Assembly (NCBI RefSeq): GCF_047675955.1
Contig: NC_132925.1
Location: 76,141,622 to 76,205,621, forward strand
Origin: Chlorocebus sabaeus
Taxonomy: Eukaryota > Chordata > Mammalia > Primates > Cercopithecidae
Direction: 5' to 3'
Length of the DNA: 64,000 nucleotides
The position numbers were made by a program, and so were the translations under genes. Numbering within the stretch: position 1 is the stretch's first letter; every line of letters starts with the position of its first letter. Below, piece by piece: positions 33,945 to 44,849 of this stretch. Under the pieces are notes generated by a model. That model saw nothing but the letters and a program-made list of their open reading frames with translations, was not told where the DNA came from and did no database searches.

Positions 33945-34294
33945 AATAAATAACCAGACTGACTGTGTCAAATCATGACTTTCTGTTCATGTTCAATCCG
34001 GTAGCTTCATTCATTCATGCTTTTTTTCAAATAGTAATTTTTGAGTAACGTGCAAGTATTGAGAAAGGTCTTATAGAGGATAAAAAAATGCAAAATATGG
34101 GCTCTGTTCTCTTGATATTACATATTTGTTAGGGCCCACAGTCACCTTAAAGCATTACCTATAGTATGATGGTTCTCATTATTTATATTTATCATAATTA
34201 GAAATAGACTTATACTTAAAAAAGAATAGCCATGTGAAGACCTTGCAATTAGAAATTGGAGAAAACTATGTTAGATTTATTTGTTCAAATAATA

Positions 34295-34450
34295 ATATTC
34301 ATATGTAACATTTATTGAGTGCTTATTATGTGTCAAGTATTACTCCAAGTTTACATGTTTTGACTCATTTAATCCTGACAACTGCACCATGAAATAGACA
34401 CCAATCCTGACCCCATTTACAGTTGAGGAAGTGGAGATACCAAGGGGTAT
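34295..34450 (-). repeat. MIR, antisense
   Basis: 'ttattgagtgcttattatgt', 'gactcatttaatcctgacaa' and 'ccccatttacagttgaggaa' match closely. Confidence 0.85.
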
Positions 34451-35270
34451 AGCCTATGCTCCCAGGCTACAAACCTGTACAGCATGTGAATGTTCTGGAT
34501 ACTGCAAGCAATTGTAACATGATGATGATAAGTATTTGTGTATCTAAACACATCTACACATAGAAAAGGTTCAGTAAAAATATAGTATAAAGGATAAAAA
34601 ATAGTACACTTCGATAGGGCACTTACCATGAATGGAGCTTGCAGCACTGGAAGTTGAACGTGAAGGCTTAGGACAGACATTACTGTGCACTACTGTAGAC
34701 TTTATAAATTCTGTATGATTAGACTACACTAAATTAATGTTTAAAATAGAGTGATTATGCTACCATAACATTACGATGGCTATGATGTTACCAGGGGATA
34801 GGACTTTTTCAGCTTCATTATAATCTAATGGGACCACCATCACATATTGTTGGTTGATCCATTGTTGACCAAAACACCCGTAATGGGGTACATGACTGTA
34901 CTAGCATGACCTAAGCAGAAGGCTTGCAGTTAAATCGAATATGGGATAGCTTTTTCATTTGTGTTATTTAATGCCGCGTAATGATCTGCCTTAAACTGTC
35001 TTCAGTAGTATCAGAAGTAGACAGCTCACACTTGAGAACTGAATTCCTTCTGATGGTTCAAACAAGAATCCAGTTGTTTACAAATATGATCTCTGTCTGT
35101 CTAACAGAGATAGTGTGGATACGGAAGATACATTTTAACATTTACTGCTAGGTTATCATACATACATTAAGCCTTTGAAGACCTTTTCTGCTGGCTTTTC
35201 TTGTGTTTATTCCCATAGAGTGAAGAGGCTGCCCTTCAAAATGTGCTTCAGTGTTTCCAAAATGCGCTTA
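34451..35270. other. SYNPR intron, unassigned sequence
   Basis: AT-rich without recognisable repeat. Isolated short frames only. Confidence 0.4.
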
Positions 35271-35274
35271 TACT

Positions 35275-35415
35275 TGTGTTCTATGTAGTTCCCATAAAAT
35301 CCCAAAAATAGTCGGAGGAGGCATCACTGGCCTTATATTACAGAGGAAGAAACTGCAACTAAGAGTATTAAGTGATTTATTTGCCCACAGTTCATTACAT
35401 GGTTCATAAATGTAC
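35275..35415 (-). repeat. MIR, antisense, weak
   Basis: 'ttacagaggaagaaactgca' and 'gtgatttatttgcccacagt' follow antisense MIR. Confidence 0.5.
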
Positions 35416-35668
35416 TCTGAGCTATTCATCTCATTCGGTACCTAAAGAACTTTGACATGAAACCTGGATATGTTTCTGCAATATATTTTAAGTATCTCTT
35501 CAGTGAACCAAGAAACAGCTTCCTCAATCAAGGAAGCAGACTGGTTTCATGTTGGCTGGGTGGTTTGTTTCCATTTAGTTTGTTGCCCTCACTTCTCGTA
35601 AGTTGCTGTAAGCAAACGTATTTTTTGCTAAATGTAATTAATAGTATGAATCTGGGTGTCTGGGATCA

Positions 35669-35763
35669 CCCTGGGGTATAGAAAAGGGGGTCATCTTTGG
35701 TGACAGAAAATTTAGCATTTCAGAACCAGGTAAACCTGTCTCCATCTCTTTCTAATAGTAGCA
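35669..35763 (+). repeat. Duplicated segment, copy 2
   Basis: Partner of 33849-33944, 1.82 kb away, same orientation. Confidence 0.93.
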
Positions 35764-36189
35764 TAAGCAAATCCACTGGATATTGATAAAAAAATAAACA
35801 AATATTCAATTTCTACCTTTTAGTAAAATTACCAATATTTTAATCCAATGACTTTATTATCTGATTTGGTTACTTGATGACTTTGTTATTTATTTCTGTT
35901 GCTGACACTTTTATACTGAGAGGCTATACTAGAAAGTGGACAGTCCAGAGAGTCACTCTCATCTGCACTGTAAATGGATCACTTTGCTAATTCAACCTCC
36001 AATAATTTTAGAATGACACTATGGATCAGGAAACACAGAAAGCAAATAGCAAGATGGCTGCTCAGCTGGGGGCAGAGCTTTGGACTTGTCTTGGAAGGGA
36101 GCTAAAAAATGGCTAGCTAGATAGAACAAGTTTCTGTTCCATCCACTTATGGGATTGTTTCGTTATTTCATTTGAAGTATTAATAATAA

Positions 36190-36390
36190 CGACATCTGAC
36201 TTCCAGAGAGCACCTACAGTTTTCAACGAAGATCGTATGACTTTCACAACTGTGTGAGGGAGAAGATCATTATATCCATTTTACAGATGAGGAAACTAGA
36301 TTCAGTGATGTGTCCAAGTTGTCACAAGTAATTGAGATTTGAATTCAGGACATTGGGTTCCCTGTTTAGTGAGTGATTTTTCATTATGCC
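36190..36390 (-). repeat. MIR, antisense
   Basis: 'tccattttacagatgaggaa' and 'attgagatttgaattcagga' match antisense MIR. Confidence 0.75.
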
Positions 36391-36845
36391 CAGGTTTTCT
36401 GAAGTTTGGGTTGCCTATCCTGGTGGGAACGAGCAATAGACAATATTGCTACAGCCCTACATAGGGAGAAAGGCATTCTCCTTCCCAATTTCCTTTCACT
36501 CTGACTAGTAAAGTCTCAGTTGGGTGCTACACTGTTTTCAATGCTTAGTTAACAAGTGCTAATCTTTTAATTTTTTTCGTCAAAGAAAACTGGCTCTAGG
36601 CTCAGATCCTTCAAGTAAGCAATGGTATACCTATGTAGCTAGAATACAGCACTGTTCATTTTCTGTTGATGTATGTTTGTCTTCTAACTATGTCAAATAA
36701 TGTTGGAATTCTATATTCAACAGTGGTCCAGGGTCTTATTCAAAAACACATTGATTTAAATTTTAAAAATGACTTAATTTAAAGAATAATAATTGTGGCC
36801 CTGGTGGTAAGAGCAGGGAATGAGAACACCTGAAGAAATCTAATG
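36391..36845. other. SYNPR intron, unassigned sequence
   Basis: No repeat or exon recognised. Confidence 0.4.
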
Positions 36846-36849
36846 CAAG

Positions 36850-37145
36850 CCACAAACAGGAGCTGCATATGTAATTTTAAGCTTTAAAGTAGCCACATTT
36901 AAAGAGAGAAATTGATGCAATTAATTATATTAATATATTACATATTAATACAACAAACCCCAATACATCAAAATTATTATTTCATATAATCAATCTAAAA
37001 TTATTAGTATGCTATTTTACTTATTTGGTACTCTTTGAAATGTGATATGTATTTTACACTTACAGTACATCTTAACTCATAATAACCACATTTCAGTGCT
37101 CAATAACCACATGTTACTAGTGCTATCCTATTGGAAAGCATAGTT
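36850..37145. mobile_element. hAT-type MITE copy
   Basis: 'catatgtaattttaagcttt', 'agtagccacatttaaagag', 'gtattttacacttacagtac' and 'ccacatttcagtgctcaata' belong to the same family as 10215-10430, here over nearly its full length. Confidence 0.65.
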
Positions 37146-37605
37146 CTAATCCACAATTAACAAATGGAAGCATATTTATATCCATGGTCAAGTGACAGTG
37201 ACACCCCTTTTCCTGTTTGGACAATGCCACACTTTCTTTTGGTAGTTTGGTCTGAGATGGTCCAAAGCTAAGTCATCCCACAGCTTAGCTTTGACAAGGC
37301 CAGCATGCCTCCCACATTCCTCTTGGCCTATAGAGTTCCATAGTTGGGTTTATATGATCACCCAATTCATTGCCTCAGTGGTCTGGTCTAAAAGCAAATC
37401 AGTGTGACCAAAGGGAGGCTTGGGCTCTCTGTGTTGGCAGCCCAGAAAAGGAGGTGGGTGGCCCACAGGGGCAATTCTGCCAAGCATGAGCTGCATTTTG
37501 TGTTAGGTGTAGGGGGAAAGGCTGGCTTGACCACTCTGTTAACAAGACATGGCAGGCTGGTGGCTGGTAGATGATGAAATAATGAGGATGAGCGAGGCAA
37601 GTAGC
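37146..37605. other. SYNPR intron, unassigned sequence
   Basis: Nothing recognised. It grades into the GA-rich tract. Confidence 0.4.
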
Positions 37606-37681
37606 AGAACAGTGAAGAGGAAAAGGGAGATGGGGAGACAGGAGGAGAATAGGGAAGAGAAAGTGGAGGGGGAAGGGGGAG

Positions 37682-37963
37682 TGTAGAGGACTTCGTGTTC
37701 GCAAACAAGGTGTTCCCAATAAGTCCTGCTCTTGCAAATGAAGCAGGGCGTTGGGGGCTTGTTTATGTGTAAACATCTTGAAAATCCAGAAAGTCAGGGA
37801 AAGGTCAGAAAAACAACAATGTGTCTTGTGACTTGGCAACATTCCACAAACGACTGTATAAAATAAAGCAGAGCGCGCCATTCGAGGCGGCCGCCATGTT
37901 TGTCTTGTCTTGTGTCGTCTTGTGTGTTCATTCCTTTGTTTAGGAAACATGCGGACCCCAACA
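37682..37963 (+). mobile_element. Short solo LTR, class II (betaretrovirus-like)
   Basis: A 282-bp unit beginning TGTAGAGGAC and ending ACCCCAACA, bounded by a perfect 6-bp TSD ggggag (37676-37681 and 37964-37969). A 6-bp TSD and a CCAACA end fit ERVK-type elements. The TATA-like TATAAAAT (37857) overlaps AATAAA (37862-37867), so the poly(A) signal lies upstream of the presumed start site and R must be very short, as in type-D and JSRV-like betaretroviruses. Several CpGs remain. The element is in antisense to SYNPR. I cannot name its family. Confidence 0.75.
37857..37901 (+). promoter_or_regulatory. LTR core promoter: TATA/poly(A) overlap and YY1-like site
   Basis: TATAAAATAAAG at 37857-37868 is followed by a CpG-rich stretch and GCCGCCATGTTT at 37890-37901. 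The reverse complement of the latter, AAACATGGCGGC, fits the YY1 consensus AANATGGCGGC. The YY1-like site sits roughly at the expected start site. Activity is not shown. Confidence 0.55.
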
Positions 37964-38189
37964 GGGGAGCGTTAGGGGAAGGAGAAGGGGGAGGAAGGGG
38001 AAGGAAGTATAGAAAGGGAAGAGAAAGAGGGGAGAGGAATTGGGGACGAGGAGAGTGAGGAGAGGGGAGCATGAAGAAGGGAAAAGGAAGAGAAAAAAGA
38101 GGAGGAGGAGGCGGCGGCAGTGTCTGAGAGTAGGAAGAGAGCTCCCAAAGGAGGAGAAAGAAAAGAAAGGAATAGAAGATTCAGAGGTC

Positions 38190-38335
38190 CCACCACCATC
38201 AAGCACTTATCACACACTAGGTACCATGCAAAATGCTTTATATGCACCATTTATTTTACAACAACTCTATGAAGCAGGTATTACTATTATTTGTATCTTA
38301 TGAGTAAGAACACAAACTCAGTTTCTGGAGGTAAA
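38190..38335 (-). repeat. MIR, antisense
   Basis: 'aagcacttatcacacactag' and 'acaactctatgaagcaggta' are antisense MIR. Confidence 0.75.
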
Positions 38336-39106
38336 TGGAATGAGTTTAGACCAGATTTGGAGTTTTTGGTCCCAGGAGACCAGTCCCTCTTCTTCCTGAC
38401 ATTGAGTGTGCTTAGACAAATCCCACTAATCCCCTAGACTTTGTAATCTTTAATGACAAATCCACTGGCAAAGTGGCTTAAACCTGCTGGGTGAGCTCTA
38501 GATCCCACTGAATGTCAGGCCTGCTCAGGCCTGGTGTTTTAAATAAGCAAAAGGAATTCTCCTGGGGTAAGAGTGGTCAAGCCATCAAGTTTGCTTATCT
38601 TTACTAGAGAGGAGAAATTGAAGTCAGAAAGTCTCTGATCATATGCAAATGGCCAGCTCCAAGGAGCCTGGCATGTGAGTTAGGGCTTTTGCATTTTGGA
38701 TGAGAACTTCCCACCCTGTTTGTCTTTTTGATGGTTATCTCCAGTCTAATAAGCCAAGGACTCTGGGGAGCAGCCGCTTCATTTGCGAAACACTTACTTG
38801 GAAAAGTGCCTCTGAATTACCTCTGGTTCACACCCTACCTCAGTTTTTCTTTCGGACATCCAACAGCTGGAGGCTCCACATTTATCCCTTACTGGGGGTC
38901 TCTGTGCCTCCTCCGAGCATGGTTTTCTCTGAGCTCAGGCAGAGCTCTCTGCAGGAAGAGGCCCACAGAAGTGGTAAGGGACAGAAAAAACCAGGCTGGC
39001 TATATTTTCAATGTTGTAGCTGGAATAAATTTCAATTAATATCATTGTTGTTATATTTTTAACTGGGGAGGTAGCAGTTTCTAAGGAGATGATTTTGTGA
39101 CACCTT
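38336..39106. other. SYNPR intron, unassigned sequence
   Basis: A 120-codon plus frame at 38700-39062 and an overlapping 103-codon frame have no recognisable domain. Confidence 0.4.
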
Positions 39107-39172
39107 CAAGAGATGATCATGATGAAAATGATGATAGTGATCATGGTGGTGTTGGTAATGGTCATGATGATG
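39107..39172 (+). repeat. GATGAT/ATGGTG-rich simple sequence
   Basis: Irregular GAT and ATG-type triplets over about 65 bp. Confidence 0.75.
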
Positions 39173-39174
39173 AC

Positions 39175-39370
39175 AGTTGCCAACACTTAGAGAACACTTA
39201 TTGAAGTTTTACATACATTTGCTTCTTTAATTTCCCAACAACACTTTCGGGGTAGGTACTATTGTAATCCCATTTTATAGTTGGGATAAATTACTTAAAC
39301 CCAGTTTGAAAGGTGCACAGCCAGGATTTCAACCGAGGGAATTTGACTCCACAATCTATGTTCTGAATCT
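39175..39370 (-). repeat. MIR, antisense (first of three)
   Basis: 'gaacacttattgaagtttta', 'ggggtaggtactattgtaat' and 'gcacagccaggatttcaacc'. Confidence 0.8.
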
Positions 39371-39439
39371 TATAAAAACACAATTGCTTTTAGAAGGCCA
39401 TGATTGTTTAGGTTCATAACAAAAATTAAGCAGGGATAC

Positions 39440-39675
39440 AAACATGGCTATCATTTATCTGTTACTGTGTATCATACACTGTGCATTCCATGCATTATTC
39501 GTTTAATTCTCATAATGACACTTTGAGGTGACTATTACTGACTGTATTTTACAGGTGAGAAAGTCAAGGTTCAGAAAGATTAAGTGATTTGCTAGACATC
39601 TCAGAGTTACTAAGCTGCTGGACTTTGGTTGCAACATAGGTTTGTTAAGCTCCAAAGTCTGTGTCTCTCACTGGA
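39440..39675 (-). repeat. MIR, antisense (second of three)
   Basis: 'tgtatcatacactgtgcatt', 'tgtattttacaggtgagaaa' and 'gattaagtgatttgctagac'. Confidence 0.85.
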
Positions 39676-39689
39676 AGGTGAACCTCATT

Positions 39690-39885
39690 GTATTGAATGA
39701 AGGTCTACCATATATAAGGTATGATGCCTTATCTATTCCACCTCATTTCATCTTCACTGCAACCCTGCGAAGTAGCTGTTAGGTTTTCTATTTTACAAAT
39801 GAAGAAGGAAAGGCTCAGAGAAGTCAAGTAAGTAGAGAGGTTGGGTACCAAACTCAGGTCTGTTTGACTCCAAATCCCATTGATT
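39690..39885 (-). repeat. MIR, antisense (third of three)
   Basis: 'cttcactgcaaccctgcgaa', 'tattttacaaatgaagaagg' and 'ggtctgtttgactccaaatc'. Confidence 0.85.
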
Positions 39886-40705
39886 TTTTCGTTTGTCCAT
39901 TGCTGTTTCTGTCTCTTTTCCCAGTCATCTGTTCACACTTTATTATCTTCTCTGCTATGGGCTGGGTACTGTTCTAAAGATGGAAGAGAGTGGGGGAGAC
40001 CAGCCAAGGGAGATCTGTTCTCCTCCCTCCAGTGGCCTATATCTTTCCAATCTCTACACTGCCTGAGTTGCTTCATGTAAGAACTGTAAGATACACTATT
40101 GTCACACTGCCAATTAATCAGGATTTTGCAAAAAGAGAGATGTAGTGGAAGCTGATGTTCTTCTGTTACAAGGCCCGGGTAATAATCAATCATCTTGTTT
40201 TATGCATGAAGAATCTGGCTGATGCTTGAGAATCAATGTAGAGTTTCATTGCTTTTTCCCCGAAGTTATATTTTGTTATGATTGACATACTGCACTTTTT
40301 CTTTTCTAGACTGCTCCCAGAGAATTTTATCAATTAATCTGTGGTTGCTCAGCTGTAGAACAGATACTTTCTATTTCTTGTTTTTAACTTTTCTTGTGAA
40401 AAGAAGATTTTTAGATCCCCTGCATCTCTCTATTTCAGTTACAGGCAATTGATTTTATAATCCTGGTGCAAGAGGGAGGTATTCCTGGCTGTTTGGTGAA
40501 CTCCGAATAGATGCAAAGTCTTTACTAGCTTTCTGCAATAGTATCATAAATCACATGTTAAAAACACTCCTCAAAACCTGATTTAATTTTCCATTGATCC
40601 CACCTAATCTTTTCATTACAACTAGCACAAATCTTTCAAAGCAAGTTAATAGTAACATTAGCAAATTAATAGCTGTTCAAGATAAATTAATAGTATTAGT
40701 AGTAG
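39886..40705. other. SYNPR intron, unassigned sequence
   Basis: Nothing recognised. Confidence 0.4.
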
Positions 40706-40709
40706 CATT

Positions 40710-40805
40710 AATATTAACAGCTCTATTGATTCTATGTTTACCATGGGTCAGGTGCTGTGCTAAACCCTTTACATTCATTATTCTGCTTGATCTTTGTTGA
40801 AAATC
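40710..40805 (-). repeat. MIR fragment, antisense
   Basis: 'gggtcaggtgctgtgctaaa' with 'cctttacattcattattctg' is the antisense MIR 3' part. Confidence 0.65.
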
Positions 40806-40844
40806 TTTTATGTTGGTCTTATTATATATAGGTTTTTAGAATAG

Positions 40845-41070
40845 GAATTATCACATAGTGGTTAAGTCTGCAGTCTTTGAGATCAGGCAGTCCTGAAGTG
40901 GAATCTCAATTCTTTCTAAGTAGCCCTAGAACCCAATGAAGCCTCAGTTTTCCAACTGTAAAAAGGGGCAATAATGAGATACATTTTCATAGTATTTTTG
41001 CCAAGGATAAAAGAAGTAATGCAATAAAATGCTTAGCCCAGCTCCTGAAAGTTCACTCTATTAATTAGTC
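40845..41070 (+). repeat. MIR, sense
   Basis: 'cacatagtggttaagtctgc', 'gaagcctcagttttccaact' and 'aaatgcttagcccagctcct' in sense order, facing the fragment at 40710. Confidence 0.85.
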
Positions 41071-41179
41071 TTGATACAGGAAATTCAGCAACATATTATA
41101 GCCAAAAATACAATATAGAAAAGTATATAGGCATTATCCAGTGGGTTTTGATGGCCAAATACATTAGGTGGGTTTACTC

Positions 41180-41480
41180 ATTTACTTAGCAAATCTTTAT
41201 TGAGAATCTACTAGGTGCCAGGTCTTGGAAATATGGTAGTTAATAGAAACAGACATGGTCCTAGTACTCATTCTGGTAGAAGAGAGAGCTGTTAATCACA
41301 AAAGAATGTATAATTGCATATAGTGATAATAGCTTTGTAGGAAAAGGATTTGGTGTTTTGGAAATTTAAAAATCAATAACTGGGGAGTACTGACCAGCCT
41401 AGGGAGTCAGAAAGTGACACAGATGTGGTTGTATCCAGGATCTTTTTAGGTTTCGTCCTTGGATGGTTCTCAAAGCAGAT
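41180..41480 (+). repeat. Old interspersed repeat, unnamed recurrent family
   Basis: 'ttattgagaatctactaggt', 'gacatggtcctagtactcat' and a diverged body. Confidence 0.45.
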
Positions 41481-42825
41481 TCAGGACTCACATTGAATAA
41501 TAAATACAACACAAAATGGCTTATCTGGAAGGCCTACGAATTGGCCTCTAGAGGGAGTGTTGGACTCCTCTTTACTACCTGCTTGTTCCTTTCCTAGGAA
41601 AAATGCATGTTGATACCGGGTTGGCCAGGACTAAAGACTTCTTGGGCTATTTGCTGGAGAGGTAGGTATTAGTGTGAGGAGAAGACTGCTTATTTCTTGG
41701 GAATTTTGGTGGTTCACATGGCTGCTGAGACTATTGTCTCTCTATACTTGTCCACCTGCAACCCTATCCCTCTTAGAAAGACAAGCGATAAACAAGGTGA
41801 GTCCTAGGGGTAAAGAGATTTGGGGTGGATCCATTCACACAATTCAATGTTTTTAGAAGAGTACTCCTGCCTTTCTGGACCCTAGTCCCCTAGCAATTTG
41901 CTAGGAAAGCTTAGGAAAGCAATGAGGGTTGTTGAGTGTTTCTAAATGAATTACTATCTCATATAGGAAATAGCATCCTTTCCAAAAAATTGGTTATTGG
42001 TTTTGACACATCCATCAGTAAGTGTGGAAATAAATAACAAGCCCAAGATCCTAGACCAGAGGTGAGGCAACTGTTAAAACCAGGCTGAATGTCTTAAAAA
42101 TAATTGGGAAAAGAATAAATTTGTGTAATTAGTCAAAGGTCAGTCTGAAAATTTGGGAATGCTTATTGAATACCATATCAATCTTTCTTATGTTTATGCA
42201 TTTTTTTAGCACTTCCAAAATATTTTGGGGGCTGCCATTGAATCCGCTAGATGAAAATGCTAAGATTTAGTTAATTAACAACTAGCCTTATCTACTCGAC
42301 ACAAAACATCTGGGCATTATAAACATAGCTGGAAAACACCAGATATCAGGCAGCATATAAATGAAACTTTTGGAGGAATTGTAGCTTACAGGAGACACGG
42401 TGGAAGACTGGAGTCAGAAGCAACCAGACTTGAACTTCATCTCTCACATGTACCCTGGACTACAATGTTTTCTCATCAACTGAACAAAACTACTCCCTCA
42501 CTATTTGTTCTTTTGTATCTATACAAACCATCTGTGAAGGTAAATTCCAAGACATGTGTGTATTGACAGTCATATATGTATATATGTGATATCACACAAA
42601 CAGACACAAACTTATTTTTTTTAAAAAAACAGATAACACAACACCTTTTGTTCTCTATACAATGGCAGATAGTAGAAGCATGGATAATTAAAATATTATA
42701 CAATTCAAACTAATTTTTAAATTTTTCTAAGTATGTTGAACTTACCCCACCAGTAACCTATATTTGAAAATGGATATGTTCTATGGGAAATTTTTTCAAG
42801 CAACTACACTGAGAAATTTTGAGAA
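41481..42825. other. SYNPR intron, unassigned sequence
   Basis: No repeat recognised except a short TATATGTATATATGTG run near 42575. Confidence 0.4.
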
Positions 42826-42827
42826 AA

Positions 42828-43035
42828 TGACTGTGCATGGTTGCAGTTGCACCTATCTGTAGTCCCAGCTGCTCAAGAAGCTGAGACGGGAGGATCCCTT
42901 GAGGCCTGGAGTTGGAGGCCATGGTGCGCTATAATTGCACCTGTGAATAGGCACTGCTCCAAAGTAATCCAACAATTACCTCAAGGGTACCTAAATTACC
43001 TCAAGGATACCCTATCTCCAAATTAAAAAATAAAA
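42828..43035 (+). mobile_element. Fossil Alu monomer (FLAM/FAM-type)
   Basis: A single 7SL-like arm: 'ctgtagtcccagctgctcaa', 'gctgagacgggaggatccct', then 'gtgcgctata' joined to 'cctgtgaataggcactgc'. The last two phrases are 7SL RNA features lost in later Alus, so this is an early monomer. Its end is rearranged by a 20-bp duplication. Confidence 0.7.
42974..43013. repeat. Two-copy 20-bp tandem repeat
   Basis: aattacctcaagg(g/a)tacc-type units at 42974-42993 and 42994-43013 inside the Alu monomer. Confidence 0.9.
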
Positions 43036-43369
43036 CAAAACAATAATTGATCAATCAATCAATTGCTAGCAGGCCTTTCAAGTGCTACCTTCTGAGTCAA
43101 GTAAGATCCTCTCTGAACTTTGCTTTATGTTCTTTGCAAACACCTTCCCCCAAACCAGAAAGAATTACACATCTTTCTCCTCCAGAATTATATAATATTA
43201 GGGTGGGAAGAAACTGCTGATATAAATTCAGGCTGGCAAATACTCCTTTGAAAACATAATCCTATTATTAACTTACTATTCTACACTACTGGTAATCTCC
43301 CAGAAAGGACATGGAAGAGTTGGTATCTGTGGCTGGAAATAATGCAGTGAAGAAGTCAACCTGATGATG

Positions 43370-43540
43370 GATTTTAAAGTTCTCTGGGCTTCAATATTCA
43401 AATCTGTAACATGGGTCAGGAGTCCTTCCCTTATAGGGTCATTGTGAGGATTAAAATTAAATACAAATGTTAAGCATGGAGACTGGAATATTTTAGTCGT
43501 TGCATTAAAGATTGTGATGATGATGGTGAAGACAGTGCAG
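43370..43540 (+). repeat. MIR, sense
   Basis: 'gggcttcaatattcaaatct' and 'cattgtgaggattaaaatta' match sense MIR. Confidence 0.7.
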
Positions 43541-43940
43541 TTGTCAAGTGACATGGCCTTATTTGGTCATGGCCAGTGATATTTGACCATGAATTCAACT
43601 GAAATAAGTTTTTTTTTTTTTCCTTCAAACTGGATTCTGATGTTAATTTGAAAATAGGATCACTCTGTTGAGGTTAAATAATTATGGCCCAAACTTTTCC
43701 AACCTAAAGTGTTAAGTTACTGGTTCTTTGTAGGTAGAGCTTCAAACCTATTTGGCAATACCTAGGTATCTAAGGGTATAGGTGGAGTTTGCGCGTGTGT
43801 GAATATTTCATTTGGTTGCAATACGTGATTGGAAAAGAACTTGGGTGACAGTGTAAAGACATGCAGGGCCATTTGAAGTTCTGTGTAGGAGAATGAACCG
43901 TTAATGTGATCAAGGAATGCTGTGATCATATTGCTACATT
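43541..43940. other. SYNPR intron, unassigned sequence
   Basis: A T13-type run at about 43609-43621. Nothing else recognised. Confidence 0.4.
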
Positions 43941-43944
43941 GCAA

Positions 43945-44030
43945 AAAGCACTGTAAGGTCCTTGGGCATAGGACTGTCTTAATCACCTGTGTCTCTAGTG
44001 CCTAGCCAGATATCTGCTGTTAGTAAATTC
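43945..44030 (+). repeat. L2 3' end fragment
   Basis: 'cctgtgtctctagtgcctag' and 'gttagtaaattca' match the L2 tail. Confidence 0.5.
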
Positions 44031-44072
44031 ATATATATATACACACACACACACACACACTCTCTCTCTCTT
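44031..44072 (+). repeat. (TA)n(CA)n(CT)n microsatellite
   Basis: TATATA, then about 10 CA units, then CTCTCT. Confidence 0.95.
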
Positions 44073-44434
44073 ACATTGAATCTACAAGAAGAAAGGGAAG
44101 ACATTTTACATTTAGTAGAGACGCTTAAAGGAAAAATCATCAGGCCTCAAATTTTGGCATGTTTCTTAAATTCCCTCAAGGATACAAGAAACTCATAATG
44201 AAGATAATTCAATGACTGAGGATAGGGATGGAAGAAGGTTTTTTAAAAATATGTTTTTATTATTTTTTCTTTGTTTATGGGTTTTCCCTTGTATGCCCTT
44301 TTAAGTGACTAAATTTGAAGATTCTGGCATGATTTTAGAATAGGCATATTTTTACTGCATTTGACCTTTGGCAATTCTGAAAAATTGTCTGTTTGGGGGA
44401 AGGATTGTGACTATATTTCACACTCACTCCCACC

Positions 44435-44436
<2 letters not shown>

Positions 44437-44477
<41 letters not shown>
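44437..44477 (-). repeat. Uninterrupted T41 tract
   Basis: 41 T in a row. No Alu or L1 text follows it, so it may be the antisense poly(A) of another retrocopy (see findings). Confidence 0.95.
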
Positions 44478-44479
<2 letters not shown>

Positions 44480-44849
44480 AAATGAGCAAGCGGCATTTAC
44501 ACAGTTAGGTTCATGAAAAGAGCTGCTATTTTTTAAGCATTCCTTATGCCTTTCTAGAATTGAAGACCCATTATTCTGTCATATATCAACCCATCTGTCA
44601 GCCTGCAACAGATGGTTAAAATGAAGAACTTCTCAAATACCAAGGAGGAAATTATTCTGTGCTTTACCATCTACAGCTTAAATTCAGTCTGACTTCAAAA
44701 TATTCCTTTGCCACTTTCCCACTTATCATGTGAAGTGGAAAGTGAGAAAAAAATATTGCATTTGAATTACAAATTAGAAGCCATTCCTCAAGAAGATGAC
44801 TAGTGGATTCATAGATGTTTTTATTCTGACAGATGGAAGGAGAAGATAG

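Larger units (their letters stand above)
37606..38170 (+). repeat. GA-rich purine tract, split by a solo LTR
   Basis: Purine-dominated sequence at 37606-37681 and 37964-38170 is continuous once the 282-bp LTR and one TSD copy are removed. GGCGGCGGC occurs at about 38110. Confidence 0.85.

Noticed and set aside
37399..37950. 183-codon minus-strand frame, the longest apart from the ERV
   Set aside because: It runs antisense through the solo LTR and GA-rich tract and yields low-complexity Leu/Pro/Ser text with no domain.
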